Below the pieces are notes generated by a model, which saw only the letters and a list, made by a program, of their open reading frames with translations, was not told where the DNA came from and ran no database searches. Shown here piece by piece: positions 51,742 to 64,000 of a stretch of 64,000 nt of DNA. Within the stretch, counting starts at the first letter, position 1. Each line of letters opens with the position of its first letter. Origin of the DNA: Phascolomyces articulosus (lineage: Eukaryota; Mucoromycota; Mucoromycetes; Mucorales; Lichtheimiaceae); NCBI GenBank assembly GCA_025677815.1, contig JAIXMP010000003.1, positions 1,612,001 through 1,676,000 of the forward strand. Reading direction: 5' to 3'. The translations under genes were made by a program, and so were the position numbers.

Positions 51742-52196
51742 AAATCCCTCATTATTCAACACAAAACCATCTATTACACATTACGCACGCAACATACATG
51801 ACGCTATTTCGCATATTACCTATCTAATTGTAAATACATATCTTTTTTTATCATTTTTGATTCATTATAAAATTCTACTTTTCTTGGGTTTCTTATAGGA
51901 ACTTGTTATTATATGAGAAGAACGAATGTTATTTGGATTTGGATTGGATGATCAACTTTTTTTTTGAAAAAAAAATTGCTTGTTGGAAAGATGCATGATA
52001 TGTGGTTTTTTTACGCAAAAACATTATTATATATTACTACATTTTATTACTATTATTAATAACACTTAGAGGGGGAGAGAGGAGGAAATATACATATAAG
52101 AATGAAAAGTGAAAGGGGGGAATGGAGGAATAGTCGTATGTATAGGTATATATTTATATACATATAAATTAGAGAATTTCCAATAGAATTACTGAT
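51742..52196. other. intergenic between convergent genes
   Basis: The 3' flanks of RPC19 and of the nucleoside transporter. AT-rich, with a T/A mirror run near 51956-51977 that could form a hairpin. No gene. Confidence 0.45.
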
Positions 52197-54464
52197 TTAT
52201 AAAAGCATCCCTGCAAAACAAGCAGAAACCCAAGTGCAAATACTACCACAAATCAAAGCAGAAATCGCCATCTCTGCAATTTCACCAGTTCTCTTGGGAG
52301 CAATAGCACCAAGACCACCAAGCTGAATACCGACTATTAAATTTTGAAAATAAATTTAGTTCACCATTAGGACCCACTCTCCCACAGACGCCCATAAAAA
52401 ATGAAATAAAAATATAGACATACTTGAACTAAAGTTTGCGAAACCACATAAAGCATAAGTGCTAATAAGACGTGATCGATAAGTGAGTGTTTCAAGATAT
52501 ACAGTTTGCATTTCATTATAAGCAACAAATTCATTTGCCCAAATCTTGAGTGCCATCAAACGACCAACAGGGACTAAATCCTGAGTATCGGCTCCAATAA
52601 ACCAAGCCAAAGGAACAAAGAGGTACCCCGTAATAAATTCCAATGTCAAATTTTGAATCGTCAAGAAATTACCAAGCCAAGTCAAAAAGGCATTGACAGA
52701 ATACAAAAGGGCAAGAATAGCAATCAAGTTGGCAACAATCAATAAGGCAATGGTCATACCAAGACCAGCACCTGTACTTGCTGCATGAAGCAAATTATAG
52801 GATTCAGTATCGCGTTCCACCGCTGCATCTTTTCTGGTCACTGGCTCCTCGGTTTCTGGATAACGCAGTTTGGAAATGGCCAATGAACAGGGTATGGACA
52901 TGATAGATGAGGTGATCAATGCTTGACCTGATACGCCCATGGAAATATAGGCGAATAAGACACTACCAGAAATGGTGGCAAAACCACAGGTCATGACTTG
53001 ATGGATCTCAGCTTTGGTCATAGTAGCAATGACAGGTCGAACAAGTAATGGTGCTTCTGTTTGACCAAGGAAACACTGGATGTATGAATGGGTTTTTTTA
53101 AAAAAAAAAATAGAGATGATAAGTAAAAAAAAAAATAGAATGCTATATTATAGCTTGGTTCATTACCGATCCAACAGCAACAACTGCTTCAGCACCAGAA
53201 ACGCCCAAGACCCTAATGAATATACGCGCTGCGTGTGACAATATCCATGGTAATGCATTGACATAGTAAAGCATCTGAACAACGGCAGCAAAGAAAATAA
53301 CAACGGGAACAACGCTCATAAAGAACATGCCAGAATTAGCAACATCTTCACCAAAGACAAATGATGTTCCATGCCATGCTTTACTTAAGAAACCTTCAGC
53401 AAATACAGCAATCCATTGGAAAAGATCGTGACCTGCCGATGTTTTGAAAACAAATAATCCCAAAACAAATTGAAGCAAAATTCCACCAGCGACAGTATTC
53501 CAATTGATTTTTCGATGATTCTAATGGTTAAAGTGAGAGAGAAACCATTTTTCATTTAATACCATAATCATTATTATTTCTATCTTGGATTATGAAACTG
53601 ACGATGAATTTAGAAAATGTTTTTTTTTACCTTGGAGGATGCAAAAGTACCACCAAGAAAGAAAAGTAATCCGACAAATCCGATTAAGCGTTGAACACGG
53701 TTTGCATTTTCTGTCTCAGGCATAGCGAAAACAACAACAATGATAATGATCAACACACCACCAAAATAAAGCATATTTCGAATACGTCGCCTAAGCTTCA
53801 TGATTGGTTTACCCAAAAATCCCACGGTAGCAAGGAATGGGTTCACCACAAGCGATATGGGGACATGTTGAAATAGAAGATAAAGTGTAACAAAGGCGTA
53901 GATCAAACCCAGTACCAAGTTCTCTTGGTTGTAACCTTTAGGTACTTGTAAAGCAAATGCTGCAGCAAGATAACCCGTAAAGATAAGGAACATGGCTAAA
54001 CTATATAGATAAAGATGTGTAGTAATGGAAAATACAACAAAAGTAAAAAAAATATCTCGTTTTTCGTTAATACATTTGTAAAAGCCGTTGTTTTTTTTTT
54101 CTTAGTTGATCCTTGTTAATATTTATAAGAAAAGAAATAATACATACTGAAACCATCGACGATGACGACCATAAAATTCAGAATAATTAAACTTCTTTTT
54201 CTTTTTGCCTTCTTCTGGTTCATATTCTTCTGCACCCAATTTTTCATCCTCATCAAATGGTTGAGAATCAATATGATTTTGATTCATCATCAAATTGTTT
54301 TGCTTTTTATCATCGACAGAACTAGCATATGGATGGTGGTTTTCTTCCATTTTTACTGTTGTTACCACATGGTCGGATGATTCAAAACCACTTGCATTAT
54401 GAATACTAGCTTCATGTTGTTGTGGAGGAGGAATGGCGCCATTCTCTGGTGCATTTGCTGACAT
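52197..54464 (-). CDS. concentrative nucleoside transporter (CNT)
   Basis: CNT carriers import nucleosides with H+ or Na+. Five exons give about 610 residues. A hydrophilic cytosolic N-tail of about 105 residues (start MSANAPENGAIPP, including EYEPEEGKKKKKF) precedes the first helices. Signature stretches are WNTVAGGILLQFVLGLFVFK, AAVVQMLYYVNALPWIL, VLGVSGAEAVVAVGS then FLGQTEAPLLVRP, then SIMSIPCSLAISKL, and ALCGFANFSSIGIQLGGLG, then APKR. The GQTEAPL and GFANFSSIG motifs line the nucleoside and ion site in bacterial vcCNT and human CNT3. The length and motif set are normal. Many fungi, including S. cerevisiae, lack this family. Confidence 0.93.
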
Positions 54465-56566
54465 TTTGTTTGTTGCTGTTGAAATCGATTACCCACCCAC
54501 CCGTACAAAAAGTTGTACAAAAAAACTTGTTGAAAAGCTTGATAGAAGCCTGCTGAAAAAATTTGTGTCTTTTATAAAGAAGTAGTTTTTTGTTGTTTAC
54601 AACAAGCAGCAACAAAAAAAAATGAATAAAAGAAAAAGAAATAGTGTAAACTCATTTTACTTGCAGTAAACTTTCGATATTTTTATATTCTCACAGTCCA
54701 TAATGACGACGACGATGTGTGTCCACTAAATGTTCTATACATTGTCAACTACTGTATGGATTCTTTTGATTTGATTGGATACCATCCCGAAATTGATAAA
54801 AAAAAACCATGTTAAATAACTTAGTGCTTTTTTTGGGGGGATGTCAGTAAAATTAAGAGTAGAAAGTGGGGGTGAATAAGTCAAAAACAGATAAGAACAA
54901 ACGAAGATGGTGATACCGGATTATTCCAGGTCACGCAAGAAGCCGATGCATTGGACTTAAATAGGAAACTTTAAGCTTTCTTGGTCATCCTATCCAACTT
55001 TTTTTTTCCGTCCCTGAACTGAAGTGAGACCCTTCTCCGCCTCCCAGTTATCCATAAATAGTCATCTTTTCTTTTGGGTGGGCTGGAATTCGACAAGTAA
55101 ACTTACTATATAGCATTATTCCCTCTCTCACTCCATTTTTTTTTCAGATTTAAGGAAACAAATCGTTATTCCCACACAAACTATAACCAGAAGGTTGTAT
55201 TTTCAATTATAGGATCTATTATATCGTTTAATATATTGGGATAGTCTATAAGCAGTTTATTGTATACATTTGCATACAAATTTTGTTATGAATGAAAAAA
55301 AAGTATAGATAGAGGTTTTGGAAAACGTTTCTTCATTATTATTAGTAAAGCTTGTGTCTCCGTTGATAATAAAAAAATTTCATTAACTCACCGCAATCAA
55401 ACAAATTTTTTATTATCTTTAAAATAAACTCGAGCTTGATAACTATTGACCCTTTTTATTCTTCTTCTAATCAACTTTTTTTTTAAAACAGTATAATCTA
55501 CAGATATACTTGAATCATTGTTTTTTTCCTTTATTGTAAATATTTGAAATCGAATTGTACCTGCTATATCTACACCTTGTACTTTTTATCTCTCTCACTC
55601 TCGCTATATATGTCAGTGTTGGGTCTTTCACATGGTTCACCAAACATATTTTTTCCCAAAAATCATACATCTGGTTTGAATGTACAGAATAAGGAAAACA
55701 ATTCGATATATAGTATTATTCAAGGTGAATATGTATTGATATATACTAATGATGTTACTTTTTTATTTATTATAATGGATTATGTAATAGGATATAGTAT
55801 TCCCACTGATTTAGCATTGGTGAAAAAAGAGGTCAATAGATAATAACATTACTAACATGTTTATTTATTACTCTTGACACAAATACAAATAATTCTGCAT
55901 TTAGCCATGTGACTTTTATAATCCATGTGGATAGGCATACAAGGATGAATCCCTTCTTTCACCTTCTCACTTTATATATATGCTTCAATGTTTATTATAA
56001 ATAAGGGATGATAGGGGGATGATTCTAAACAATGGTCGAGCTGAAAAAAAAACGGGTTTAGGTGAAGAGGCCTGCTTATAAATATGTAACCCTGGTTTTT
56101 TTATAGTAAAGCAAAAATACTCGGGTTGTCATGCAAAATTGGTTAATCGCCCGAAGATACCCAACTTTCTTTTGTTTCTATTCCGACTCATTTGAGGGCT
56201 GTTACTCATTTCACATTTGGTTTAGCTTGGATGATGTTTAATGGAGCCATTTCTCTAAAATGGTCTTGTTGCATCAAAGGAAAATTTAATTCTACAACGA
56301 TCGATTCTTTTTGACAAAAAAAAATAAACAAAATAAACGATGATGGTTCATAAATGCATACTAACTACTAAAGAATAGGAAAAAATAACTGTCAGGTACT
56401 ATTATTTGTATAGGCATATGTTGTTGTTGTTTAAACACCTAGAGATTATATACTACAGATAGCACAAAAGAAACATATGGTTTTTAAGTTCACATTCTGG
56501 GTGTAGGATTAAGTTTCAATTATCCGCCCATTTTCCCCTCTACTAACCCATATATTATTTGTTATT

Positions 56567-56722
56567 ATGCTGAGCCCTCGTGCGTTTATTTTTCGTTCAT
56601 GGTATCGTGTGAGCACACGCGTATTTCCACGTACTCTTATTTCCAAATATACAAATTCATGGCCTTTTATTTCGAACTACAATAAGAATACTGTGTATAA
56701 TAAAAGAAAAGTGGACACTTGA
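56567..56722 (+). CDS. 51-residue Arg-rich ORF, possible presequence (weak)
   Basis: Begins MLSPRAFIFRSWYRVSTRVF and continues with PRTLISKY. It is rich in Arg, Ser and hydrophobics, with no acidic residue until the last few positions, as in a mitochondrial targeting peptide. It ends KRKVDT. It may be a tiny mitochondrial protein, a first exon that lost its partner exons, or chance. No later exon was found. Confidence 0.25.
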   Translation: MLSPRAFIFRSWYRVSTRVFPRTLISKYTNSWPFISNYNKNTVYNKRKVDT

Positions 56723-57338
56723 TCATACCAGCCAATAACTCTTTTATATTCTCCTTTCTTTTGTAAAACGTAAGGATATTGTTGGTGTAGTAAGCATCAT
56801 TTTTGGTTTACTATGAGTAGTACTATGGATTAGAATCACTGAAATTCACTAAACAACTTCTAGAAATCTTTAAACTTTAGAAATCTACAGGAAGATACTA
56901 AAAGTCTTTAGTTTAAATTAGCAAAATTGGGGATTTTTAATATACAAAGATATTTCGTAGTGAAAATACACTTCTTCAAATCATGCTAATCATGTGACGT
57001 ATATGATTTCTTTTCTCACATACCTCTTTCACTACCTTTTTCGGATTCTTGTATAGAAACAACAACTAAAAAAAGTGCACCATACTAAGTTTTGAGCATA
57101 ATAATATATAATAAGAGTGGTAATAACAGTAATTACTTCTAATGTATATCTATTTGGATGGGTTCAAATCCTTATGTAGCGAAAAAACATACAATTCAAC
57201 AACACAAACGTACTTTCAACAATGTCACCAATATCTTTCACCATCACGACTGAGAATAGTTTTTGAAACAACTGCTAATAAACTTATTAAACAATTCAAA
57301 GAGACAGAGATCGAAAGACGCGTAAAAAAAGCCAGACG

Positions 57339-57341
<3 letters not shown>

Positions 57342-57396
<55 letters not shown>
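57342..57396. repeat. (AG)27 microsatellite
   Basis: A 55-base uninterrupted AG repeat, followed a few bases later by a short GT repeat (57401-57408). The open frames through it are artefacts of the dinucleotide. Confidence 0.95.
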
Positions 57397-57399
<3 letters not shown>

Positions 57400-58504
57400 T
57401 GTGTGTGTACGCTTTTTTAAATGCAGAACTGGCGGAAGAGGTATCAATGAACACTGAAAAAGAATAAGAGAATTTGATGACAACATAGAAAATGCAGAGT
57501 AAATATAAAAAGGTGATAAGCTGTTTAATAAGGCAATCAACATAAAGGATATAATTCTAAAGTTATACGTATAAAAATGAAATAGAGGAATCAATTTCGG
57601 AGGAGTTTGTTAATGTAAGTATATACAATATAAACAAAAATTGATGACTTGAAAATTCCATGATCAACATTATCCTAAATAATCGCCATCATGATTATTA
57701 TACATATCCATTATTTCTATTGTGACTTTTGGCTAATACTTAGCTTGGATATGTTGGAGATACCAGCTTGATGCGATTATTCTTTGGTGTTGGTAAGTTT
57801 GTTCAGAAAACCTGTTTCTAAAATTAAATATTTCTCCAAAACTTACTTGCATAACATTACAGGAAATAAACAAAATAGATGCCATTTTTGACGTATACCG
57901 AGAAGGAAAAATCATGATCTGTTGGAGCAAGTAGAATAAATTTATATTATAAACCTGGTGGTGGTGAAAGTTTGTCACATTATTAAAAATCCCTTTGCAA
58001 ATGTGAGCCATAAACTATTATAGCACTCCAAGAACACAACATATAAAAATAAGAAAAGGTGGTGGTGGTATAATAGTGATAGAATTTATGGTCATATCTA
58101 TCTTATAACCGTGCTTATTATTATTGTTTGAAGATGGATAAATACAACATTCGTTACCAAAACACAACGATATGTTAAATATAAATAGTTTTTTATTGCA
58201 GCAGCTATGCCACTTAAAGTCATCATTGTGCTTGCATATTCTAGGTACTCTATTATATCTCTTGATCTGGTATAATTAGAACATGTAATCTATTACATAA
58301 TAAGTATTAGAAAATTCCAAGTTGTGTTATTGTTAAATTGGAGTAAGGCCATAGGGTTATATCAACATTTTCGATAAATAAACGAAATTAAGTGTTATGT
58401 TTATTTTCGAGCAGAGTAGCTATAGCAATATATTGCTTTTTTAATAAAATCAGTTCTGATGACACCTACTATCATATTTTCGAGCCACAATGATTATTGC
58501 CATA

Positions 58505-59131
58505 TTAGGTACCACCATCACCTCCTTGTATATGTCGAATCTCATCATTTTTGATTGTTGAGTCCGCTTTATGCATAGGATAAGGAGGTGGAGGGTTAGA
58601 TGACGCGATACTTCTTGTATCTTCACCCTAAGAGTTGTTTCTGTCCAAAGCCGTTGAAGATTCTTCTTCAGCTCCTCTGATCTCATTGTTGTTACTGTTG
58701 ATATACACTTCGATTTTCTTCTTATGTTTGAGAAACGAAATTTTCTTCTCAAAAATAACACCACGCCTATAACAGCAATAGTTCCCAAAATATTATAATA
58801 ATATAATATGTAGGGCATAAGTTTGATAAGTATATCATATATTGGGAGAAAAATAGCTATATATCCATTACAATGTAGCTAAGCAATCACGTACCACACC
58901 AACTGTTACACCAACAACGACACCAGCAATTTTTGGTTTCTTGGCAGGTCCGTCTCTTTTCGGTTTTTCCTTACAATAACGATGATAATCCAGTACTGTT
59001 GATAGTGATTGTGATACCGCGTTGATAGAACAAACCCACTTCATCTTTTTCGTATCAATGACCCAAGTGCTATTTGCAGTATGATGTATATGATCCTTTC
59101 CAAACATGATAAATAAATAATTATCTGCCAC
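58505..59131 (-). pseudogene. relic of a kelch-type single-span membrane protein
   Basis: Only the C-terminal part of a known Mucoromycota architecture remains. There is a kelch-like blade (ADNYLFIMFGKDHIHH, then STWVIDTKKMKW), a basic linker (KEKPKRDGPAKKPK), and a Gly/Val-rich transmembrane helix (IAGVVVGVTVGV). An intron from GTACGT near 58912 to TTATAG near 58770 follows, then GVVLFLRRKFRFSNIRRK. The tail continues in another frame (EVYINSNNNEIRGAEEESST), meets an in-frame TAG, and resumes as EDTRSIASSNPPPPYPM to a stop at 58505. The upstream kelch repeats are missing. The frameshift, the stop and the lost N-terminus mark it as a pseudogene. Confidence 0.6.
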
Positions 59132-61384
59132 AATTGCTATTCACACATAAAATTTTAACGTCAGATTATATAGATTATTTAAGCCATCTTCCCACTTCTA
59201 CACTCTTAAATTGTCCCTTTCATTCATTAGCAGCTGTTTCAAATTCTTTATGTGACCGTAATCGTGGGAAATATTTCTGGCATTCCTTAGCATGTTTGAA
59301 TTGTACCTTTTTTCTTTACTCAACCAAGGCAATCAATAATGATATTTGTTCTATATACAACGTGCTTTCGAGTATACCAGTTTGACAAAATACTCGTGAA
59401 ATGATGGTTAGGAGAGTACCATGCTTTTTTCTGTTACCCCTTGCGCAGTATTTTTTCCATTCGCTTTATTTGGTAGTATCGGTTTTTTGATTGTCATACC
59501 GGATAAAATGAAAGCAAGAGTTCAAAAAAATTGAATCCACGGTACATATGTAAACTTTCCAGCTGACTACCTATATAAAATGTCCTCATTTATAAAATTT
59601 TGAAATGCTGTTATCGCGCTTGCGGTTAGATGGAGTTGTTGAAGCACCACATGATTATAAAAGATATAATATATATATATATATGTGTGTGTGTGTATTA
59701 ACATGTACATGTGCATCTTTTTCAGTGCGAGAGAGTACGAAAAAAAGTGTAAAACGAGAGAGGGAGAGTATTTATTATTTAGTAAGGTATATGTCACTGT
59801 GTGGAGATTTATTTCAATTTTCTGTTTTCTAGATGATGATGAGGTTCTCGAATAAACAATCTCTTTTAGTTATATGTGCAGCCAGTCCCGTTTCTTCCAT
59901 GTCCAAAATAATCAAAATTTAGTTATAAAGGACGAGATTTTGAGAAAAAAGAGTATTAAATAGTAGTATTCATAATAGATAAATCCCGGGAATTTGCTGT
60001 AAAAGGTGTTAAGATATTGCAATTTTGGAGGCTGCAATAAGCGAGGTATGATTGTGATAGTAATTATTCCAAGAATATTATTGCCACTGTTGTTTGTGAT
60101 TATTGTTGTTTATGAGAGGATAATTTATAAAAAGAAGTTTGGCGTCTTGATGAAAACGTAGACAAAAGTTGAGAAGGGAGTATTGTACTTTACAGTTCTA
60201 GCTACTATATATCAAATTATTTTTTCGTTTTAAAAATCTAGGCTGACGTTTGGCTTATTAACTTTAAATTGTACATTATTCACCAGAAGTGGGCTCCTTT
60301 GAGCGACCTAAATTTTATATTATAAGAGCACCTGTGTAAGCGTAAGCACAGAATATTTGGATAAGATTGCATTATAATGATAAATATGCAGAAGAAATCC
60401 ATTCCCCTTTTCCCCTAAATCTAAACATGCTTATATTGTTTGCAATAAAAATACTACAAATCTCACAAGTACAATTAATCTACAGTATGGTATTTTAAAT
60501 GTCTTTTTTTTGTGCAAGCATGTACGTATATTGAATGACAAGGTTTAATGAAGTAATGTAAACATTAATGCTTTGGGTATAAGTTGTTATATCTCTATTT
60601 ATAGACCCATTTCAGATAAGGTTTTGGACAAAGCCAGTGAAAACACTCACTAGTACATAATAAGAAGGAAAATACGCATACTGATACCACCATTATATAG
60701 TATGGGGACTTTGCTAGTAAACGTCGAGATTGAAAATGATAGAAGAGTTACTTTTATGGAGGAGAGGGAATTTTTTAATATATGATGAAGATGTCTTATC
60801 TAACAAAAAGGAAAAAGAAACCATATACTTAGATGATGGATATAAAAAAAACAAGCATCTTCTCTTGCTGTATATACCAACAAAATAACTGATAAGCATT
60901 TCTTCCCAATTGAAGTTTATTGTTCATATAAAAAACTCGACTTGTTCCAGTATTATATTTTTAAGCAATTTCGATAAAAAGAACATGCATTATTGATTAT
61001 TATATACTACTGATAAGGCAGTGTTGTTACGCCGTATTTACTCTCTATTTATATCCATATATTTTATTGTGCATCCTAGGAAAAACACTAAAAACCTTTA
61101 TCAGTTATGACACGAATACCTATTCTAAAAATCCTAGACCATCTTTTTATCCATCCTTTTTTAGGCGGAGTAATTTTTAAGGGTCTAAACCTATCCTATC
61201 AGAAAATGGATGGCTAATGATAATAAATGTTTTCTTTGAAATATAGATAAAACAACTACTTCATTTTTATTTTACAGCTGTACACAACAATCATTGAAAA
61301 AGAAAAAAAGGTTTATAAAGAAATACATGCTGTATTACGTTACTCAAAAGTATATTGCTTTTGTTATATAAAATGTCAAGACGA
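59132..61384. other. intergenic, 2.25 kb
   Basis: AT-rich with (TA)n/(TG)n runs near 59668-59697. The ORFs at 59134-59385 and 60714-60899 have no family features. No gene recognised. Confidence 0.4.
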
Positions 61385-63342
61385 TCACGCCCATTCCTCA
61401 TCATCATCCGTATCATCTTCATCATCGCTTCCCATGGCTTGTTTACGTTGTTGAATAGCAGCTGCTAAACTGGAAGCTAAATCAGGTTTCTTTGTGATAC
61501 CACCACCAGAAGAAGTGGGTTCACTCGTGGATAATTGATGAGATGATGGAGGAGGAGGTTGATCTGCATTACGTAATTTTCCACCCTGTTTCAATGTGCC
61601 AAATCCACCTGCTTGTCGAATAGATGCCATTAAATCAGCACGTCCATCTGTCGCTGTTCCAGGAGGTAATTGAGGTGCTGTGACAGGTGGTGGTGGTGCG
61701 GATGATGGAGGTAGCGGAGGTGGCGCAACAGGTACAGATGAAGATAAAGATGGATGAGGAGGTGGCGGTGGAGGAATAGGAGCGCTAGAAATACCAAAAG
61801 ATGGAGGTGGTGGTGGTGCAGGTGGTGGCGGTATTGATTGCTGTTGCTGCTGTTGTGGATGACGCGAAGGTAATGGTGGAGGTAACGGAGAAATAGGTTG
61901 CTGTTGTTGAGTTACTGATGAATGAGTAGCAGCGCGTGCACGTCTAGGTGGAGGTGGAGGTGGGGCTTTTCTACGACCTATAAATATATTGAATAGATCA
62001 TTATGTAAGATCCAACAAGTTTACAACAAGAAAACAAGAGCATATTTTTTTCTTACCTTGTTGTGATAATGGTGGTGGAGGTGGTGTTGGCGATTTTTGA
62101 TATTGTTCTCTATTATAAACATTGGATTGAGGTGCTGGTGGTAATGGTGAAGAAGGTGCTCTAGGTCTACCACGTTGTTGTTGTATTCCTTTACTACTGC
62201 TACTTGGTGATAAGAAACTGGATGGTTTTTGTTCTACCGGTTGTTGCTCTTGATCATATTTTGACATAAACTCTTGAATAAATCCTTTATTCTGTTCAAT
62301 CTCTTGAGCCGTAATGCCAAGTGATTTCAATTGGCCAATAATATCACCACTTTCTCCTTCAACAGTAAATCCTTTCTCTTGCGTAAATCCAATATGACCT
62401 GTATGTCTGTTTTTTTTGATAAATTACATATAAATTAGTATTATTACATTTATATTTCGTCATTTGTCCCTGTTTATATACCGAAAGTCCGCAGGTGATC
62501 CAATCAATCCTTTGTCGATCCGTTTTTTTCGTAATTTATCTCGCCATGCATGTTGTTTAGGTTGTTGTTGTTGTTTATTAGCTGCTGCTGCTAAATAATA
62601 ATAATAATAATAATAATGCGTTATTTGTTTGTTTATTAAGTAGAATGTGAGGGAATGGGAAAAAATATCGATACAAATACCTTTCAATTGAATGGATTCT
62701 CGGTGAACCAATTTTTTGTAAAACGTTTCGCCTTCTTCTTCCTCTACAAACTCTAATCCTGCAATATAGTCCTATAACACATATAATTGAGTTTAATTAT
62801 TACCATAGGGTTGATGATAAAAAATAATAATTACATCGGTATCAAAAGTATAAAAAAACCCAGCTTCTTGAACAAAATCAAAATCTTGATATAATTCGTG
62901 TTCCCATAAAATACCCGTATGATTCTATTATTATTATTATTATATATCATGATTAGCTGCTCTATGATAGAATGGACATAATCAATCAAAAGAAAATGTC
63001 AAGAACCTCAATATCAATTATACGTATATAATAAGAACCATTTTCTTTACATAGCGTGGCGGCACCCCACACGCCAGTGTGCGACCATACTTCCGGATCA
63101 GGAAAAGCTATCACGAGTCGAGCCACTGCTGCTGTATAAATCGACTATTATTATATATTTTCATCATAATAAGAAGAAATAATAAACAAATCGTCAAACT
63201 CAAAATCCTTCATTTTTGCTCAGCATCCAAAAGGATGGATTATTTCTTTTTTCATGAGAAATCAAATATACGTTACTGCATTGGGTAATGCTTTTCGAAC
63301 AATACTTTTATCAGCAGGTGTAGGTAATGTAACCGTAGGCAT
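61385..63342 (-). CDS. LAS17: WASP homologue with WH1, CRIB, WH2 and acidic tail
   Basis: WASP proteins switch on Arp2/3 to build branched actin at endocytic sites. Several exons give about 550 residues. From the ATG at 63342 there is a WH1 domain at residues about 15-115 (VWSHTGVWGAATL, YYIRIIDIE, WEHELYQDF, FFYTFDTDDYIAGLEF). A basic stretch (WRDKLRKKRIDKG) leads into a full CRIB motif, GSPADFR joined across an intron to HTGHIG (consensus ISxPxxFxHxxHxG), then an autoinhibitory-type helix (SLGITAQEIEQNKGFI). Long polyproline runs come next, then WH2 (RADLMASIRQAGGF, then GTLKQ), and a final acidic DDEEWA with the key Trp. S. cerevisiae Las17 and S. pombe Wsp1 lack a clear CRIB, so this fungus may control WASP directly through Cdc42/Rac. 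Confidence 0.93.
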
Positions 63343-63933
63343 TGAATTGGATATATCAAGTTAAAAAGTTAAAAAAAGAAACAAGAAACACAAGAAAAAA
63401 AAAAAAACCGATGTCGGTTCCGAAAAAAAAAGCTTTCTTATTATTACTTAAAACAAATAACATGGGATTTATTATTAAGTTTTATATCACTGCTATATAA
63501 AATGGTCGCAGTTGATAAAAATTATATAAAGATGGACCCTGTCACAGAATATAATGGGTCCGTATTTCCGATGTATTCATTCAAGAAATATATAATAAAG
63601 TCGTCATCACTTTGTTTGGGTCGTAATGAAAAAAGAAGAGAGTTGATAACTTTAAAGGCAAAATATATAAAAAAAGGGGTTGTTTTAAATTCATGATTTT
63701 ATTTTTAATTTTTTGGGTTTTCTACTCTTTTTTTTTTTTTTTTCCTTCACTTTTTTTTAACGTCCAAAAAGGTTCATCACTACTTAACTTTTATATATAC
63801 TTGATACACTATACTTAATATCATCATCATCACACTCATATATATATATATATATATATAAATCACACTAAAAAAAATAGTATAATAATTTCTTTAATAA
63901 ATATATAATAAATCATTATTATTAAAATACACA
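63343..63933. other. divergent promoter region
   Basis: A 591-base spacer between the WASP gene (minus) and the gene starting at 63934 (plus). It has T-rich and (TA)n tracts (63839-63861). An ORF at 63502-63696 has no gene-like features. Confidence 0.45.
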
Positions 63934-64000
63934 ATGGCCACCAAGCCGGCTCAACCACCTATTTCACCTGCTGACGACCTAAAAAACGATATTAGCAACA
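63934..64000 (+). CDS. start of an unidentified gene, cut by the window end
   Basis: An ATG in good context (ACAATGGCC) opens MATKPAQPPISPADDLKNDI, and the frame is still open at the last base. The preceding 150 bases carry TA-rich and T-rich promoter-like sequence. Only 22 residues are visible: an Ala/Pro-rich start, then an acidic helix. No family can be named. Confidence 0.5.
   Translation, partial: MATKPAQPPISPADDLKNDISN

Larger units (their letters stand above)
54465..58504. other. intergenic, 4 kb, mostly featureless
   Basis: AT-rich with scattered homopolymers. It holds a 51-codon ORF at 56567-56722 and an (AG)27 microsatellite at 57342-57396, both listed separately. The ORFs at 55544-55843 and 57733-58011 are unsupported. 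Confidence 0.4.

Noticed and set aside
57163..57175. tRNA B-box-like GGTTCAAATCC
   Set aside because: The flanks form no acceptor stem, anticodon arm or A box, so it is a chance match.
57142..57594. ORFs across the (AG)27 repeat on both strands
   Set aside because: Open only because the dinucleotide repeat lacks stops (Arg-Glu or Ser-Leu runs).

Overview
The window looks like nuclear DNA of a filamentous fungus of the Mucoromycota, most likely Mucorales. Intergenic DNA is very AT-rich with long homopolymer and (TA)n tracts. Genes are split by many short introns (mostly about 50-150 nt, GTAAGT/GTATGT-like donors). The gene set is eukaryotic and fungal: exocyst Sec15, RNA polymerase AC19, WASP, URM1, a P450, and F-box/LRR proteins. 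No tRNA, rRNA, CRISPR array or prokaryotic operon was seen.

Layout. 1-5.2 kb: a TATA-driven mini-gene for a secreted peptide precursor, then an F-box pseudogene next to an intact F-box/LRR paralogue. 5.2-16.3 kb: an ALDH3-type aldehyde dehydrogenase, a 57-residue membrane protein, an AIG1/FAR-17a-type membrane hydrolase, and a peroxisomal dienoyl-CoA reductase (minus strand). 16.9-27 kb: a TPR/F-box protein, Sec15, and a mitochondrial TPR protein. 28.2-32.7 kb: a second dienoyl-CoA reductase in the opposite orientation, then convergent Gemin8-like and URM1 genes. 32.7-37.7 kb: repeat-rich DNA with a 187-bp MITE, a degenerate 22-23-bp minisatellite and weak ORFs. 37.7-41.3 kb: phospholipase D with a 12-nt microexon. 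42.3-44.5 kb: a probable 2.1-kb DNA transposon with 18-bp oligo-G inverted repeats and TA duplications, holding a decayed coding region. 45.1-54.5 kb: NIPA-type Mg2+ transporter, cytochrome P450, RNA polymerase subunit AC19, and a concentrative nucleoside transporter. 54.5-61.4 kb: mostly non-coding, with a relic of a kelch-type membrane protein. 61.4-63.3 kb: a WASP protein that keeps a CRIB motif. A new gene starts at 63934 and runs off the window.

There is no sign of a co-regulated cluster. Several enzymes do touch lipid metabolism (fatty-aldehyde dehydrogenase, AIG1-type hydrolase, two peroxisomal dienoyl-CoA reductases, PLD), which may be chance. The most novel-looking items are the Kex2-type secreted peptide precursor at 363-506 and the oligo-G-ended transposon at 42341-44457. 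Exon boundaries were worked out by eye from splice signals and reading-frame continuity.
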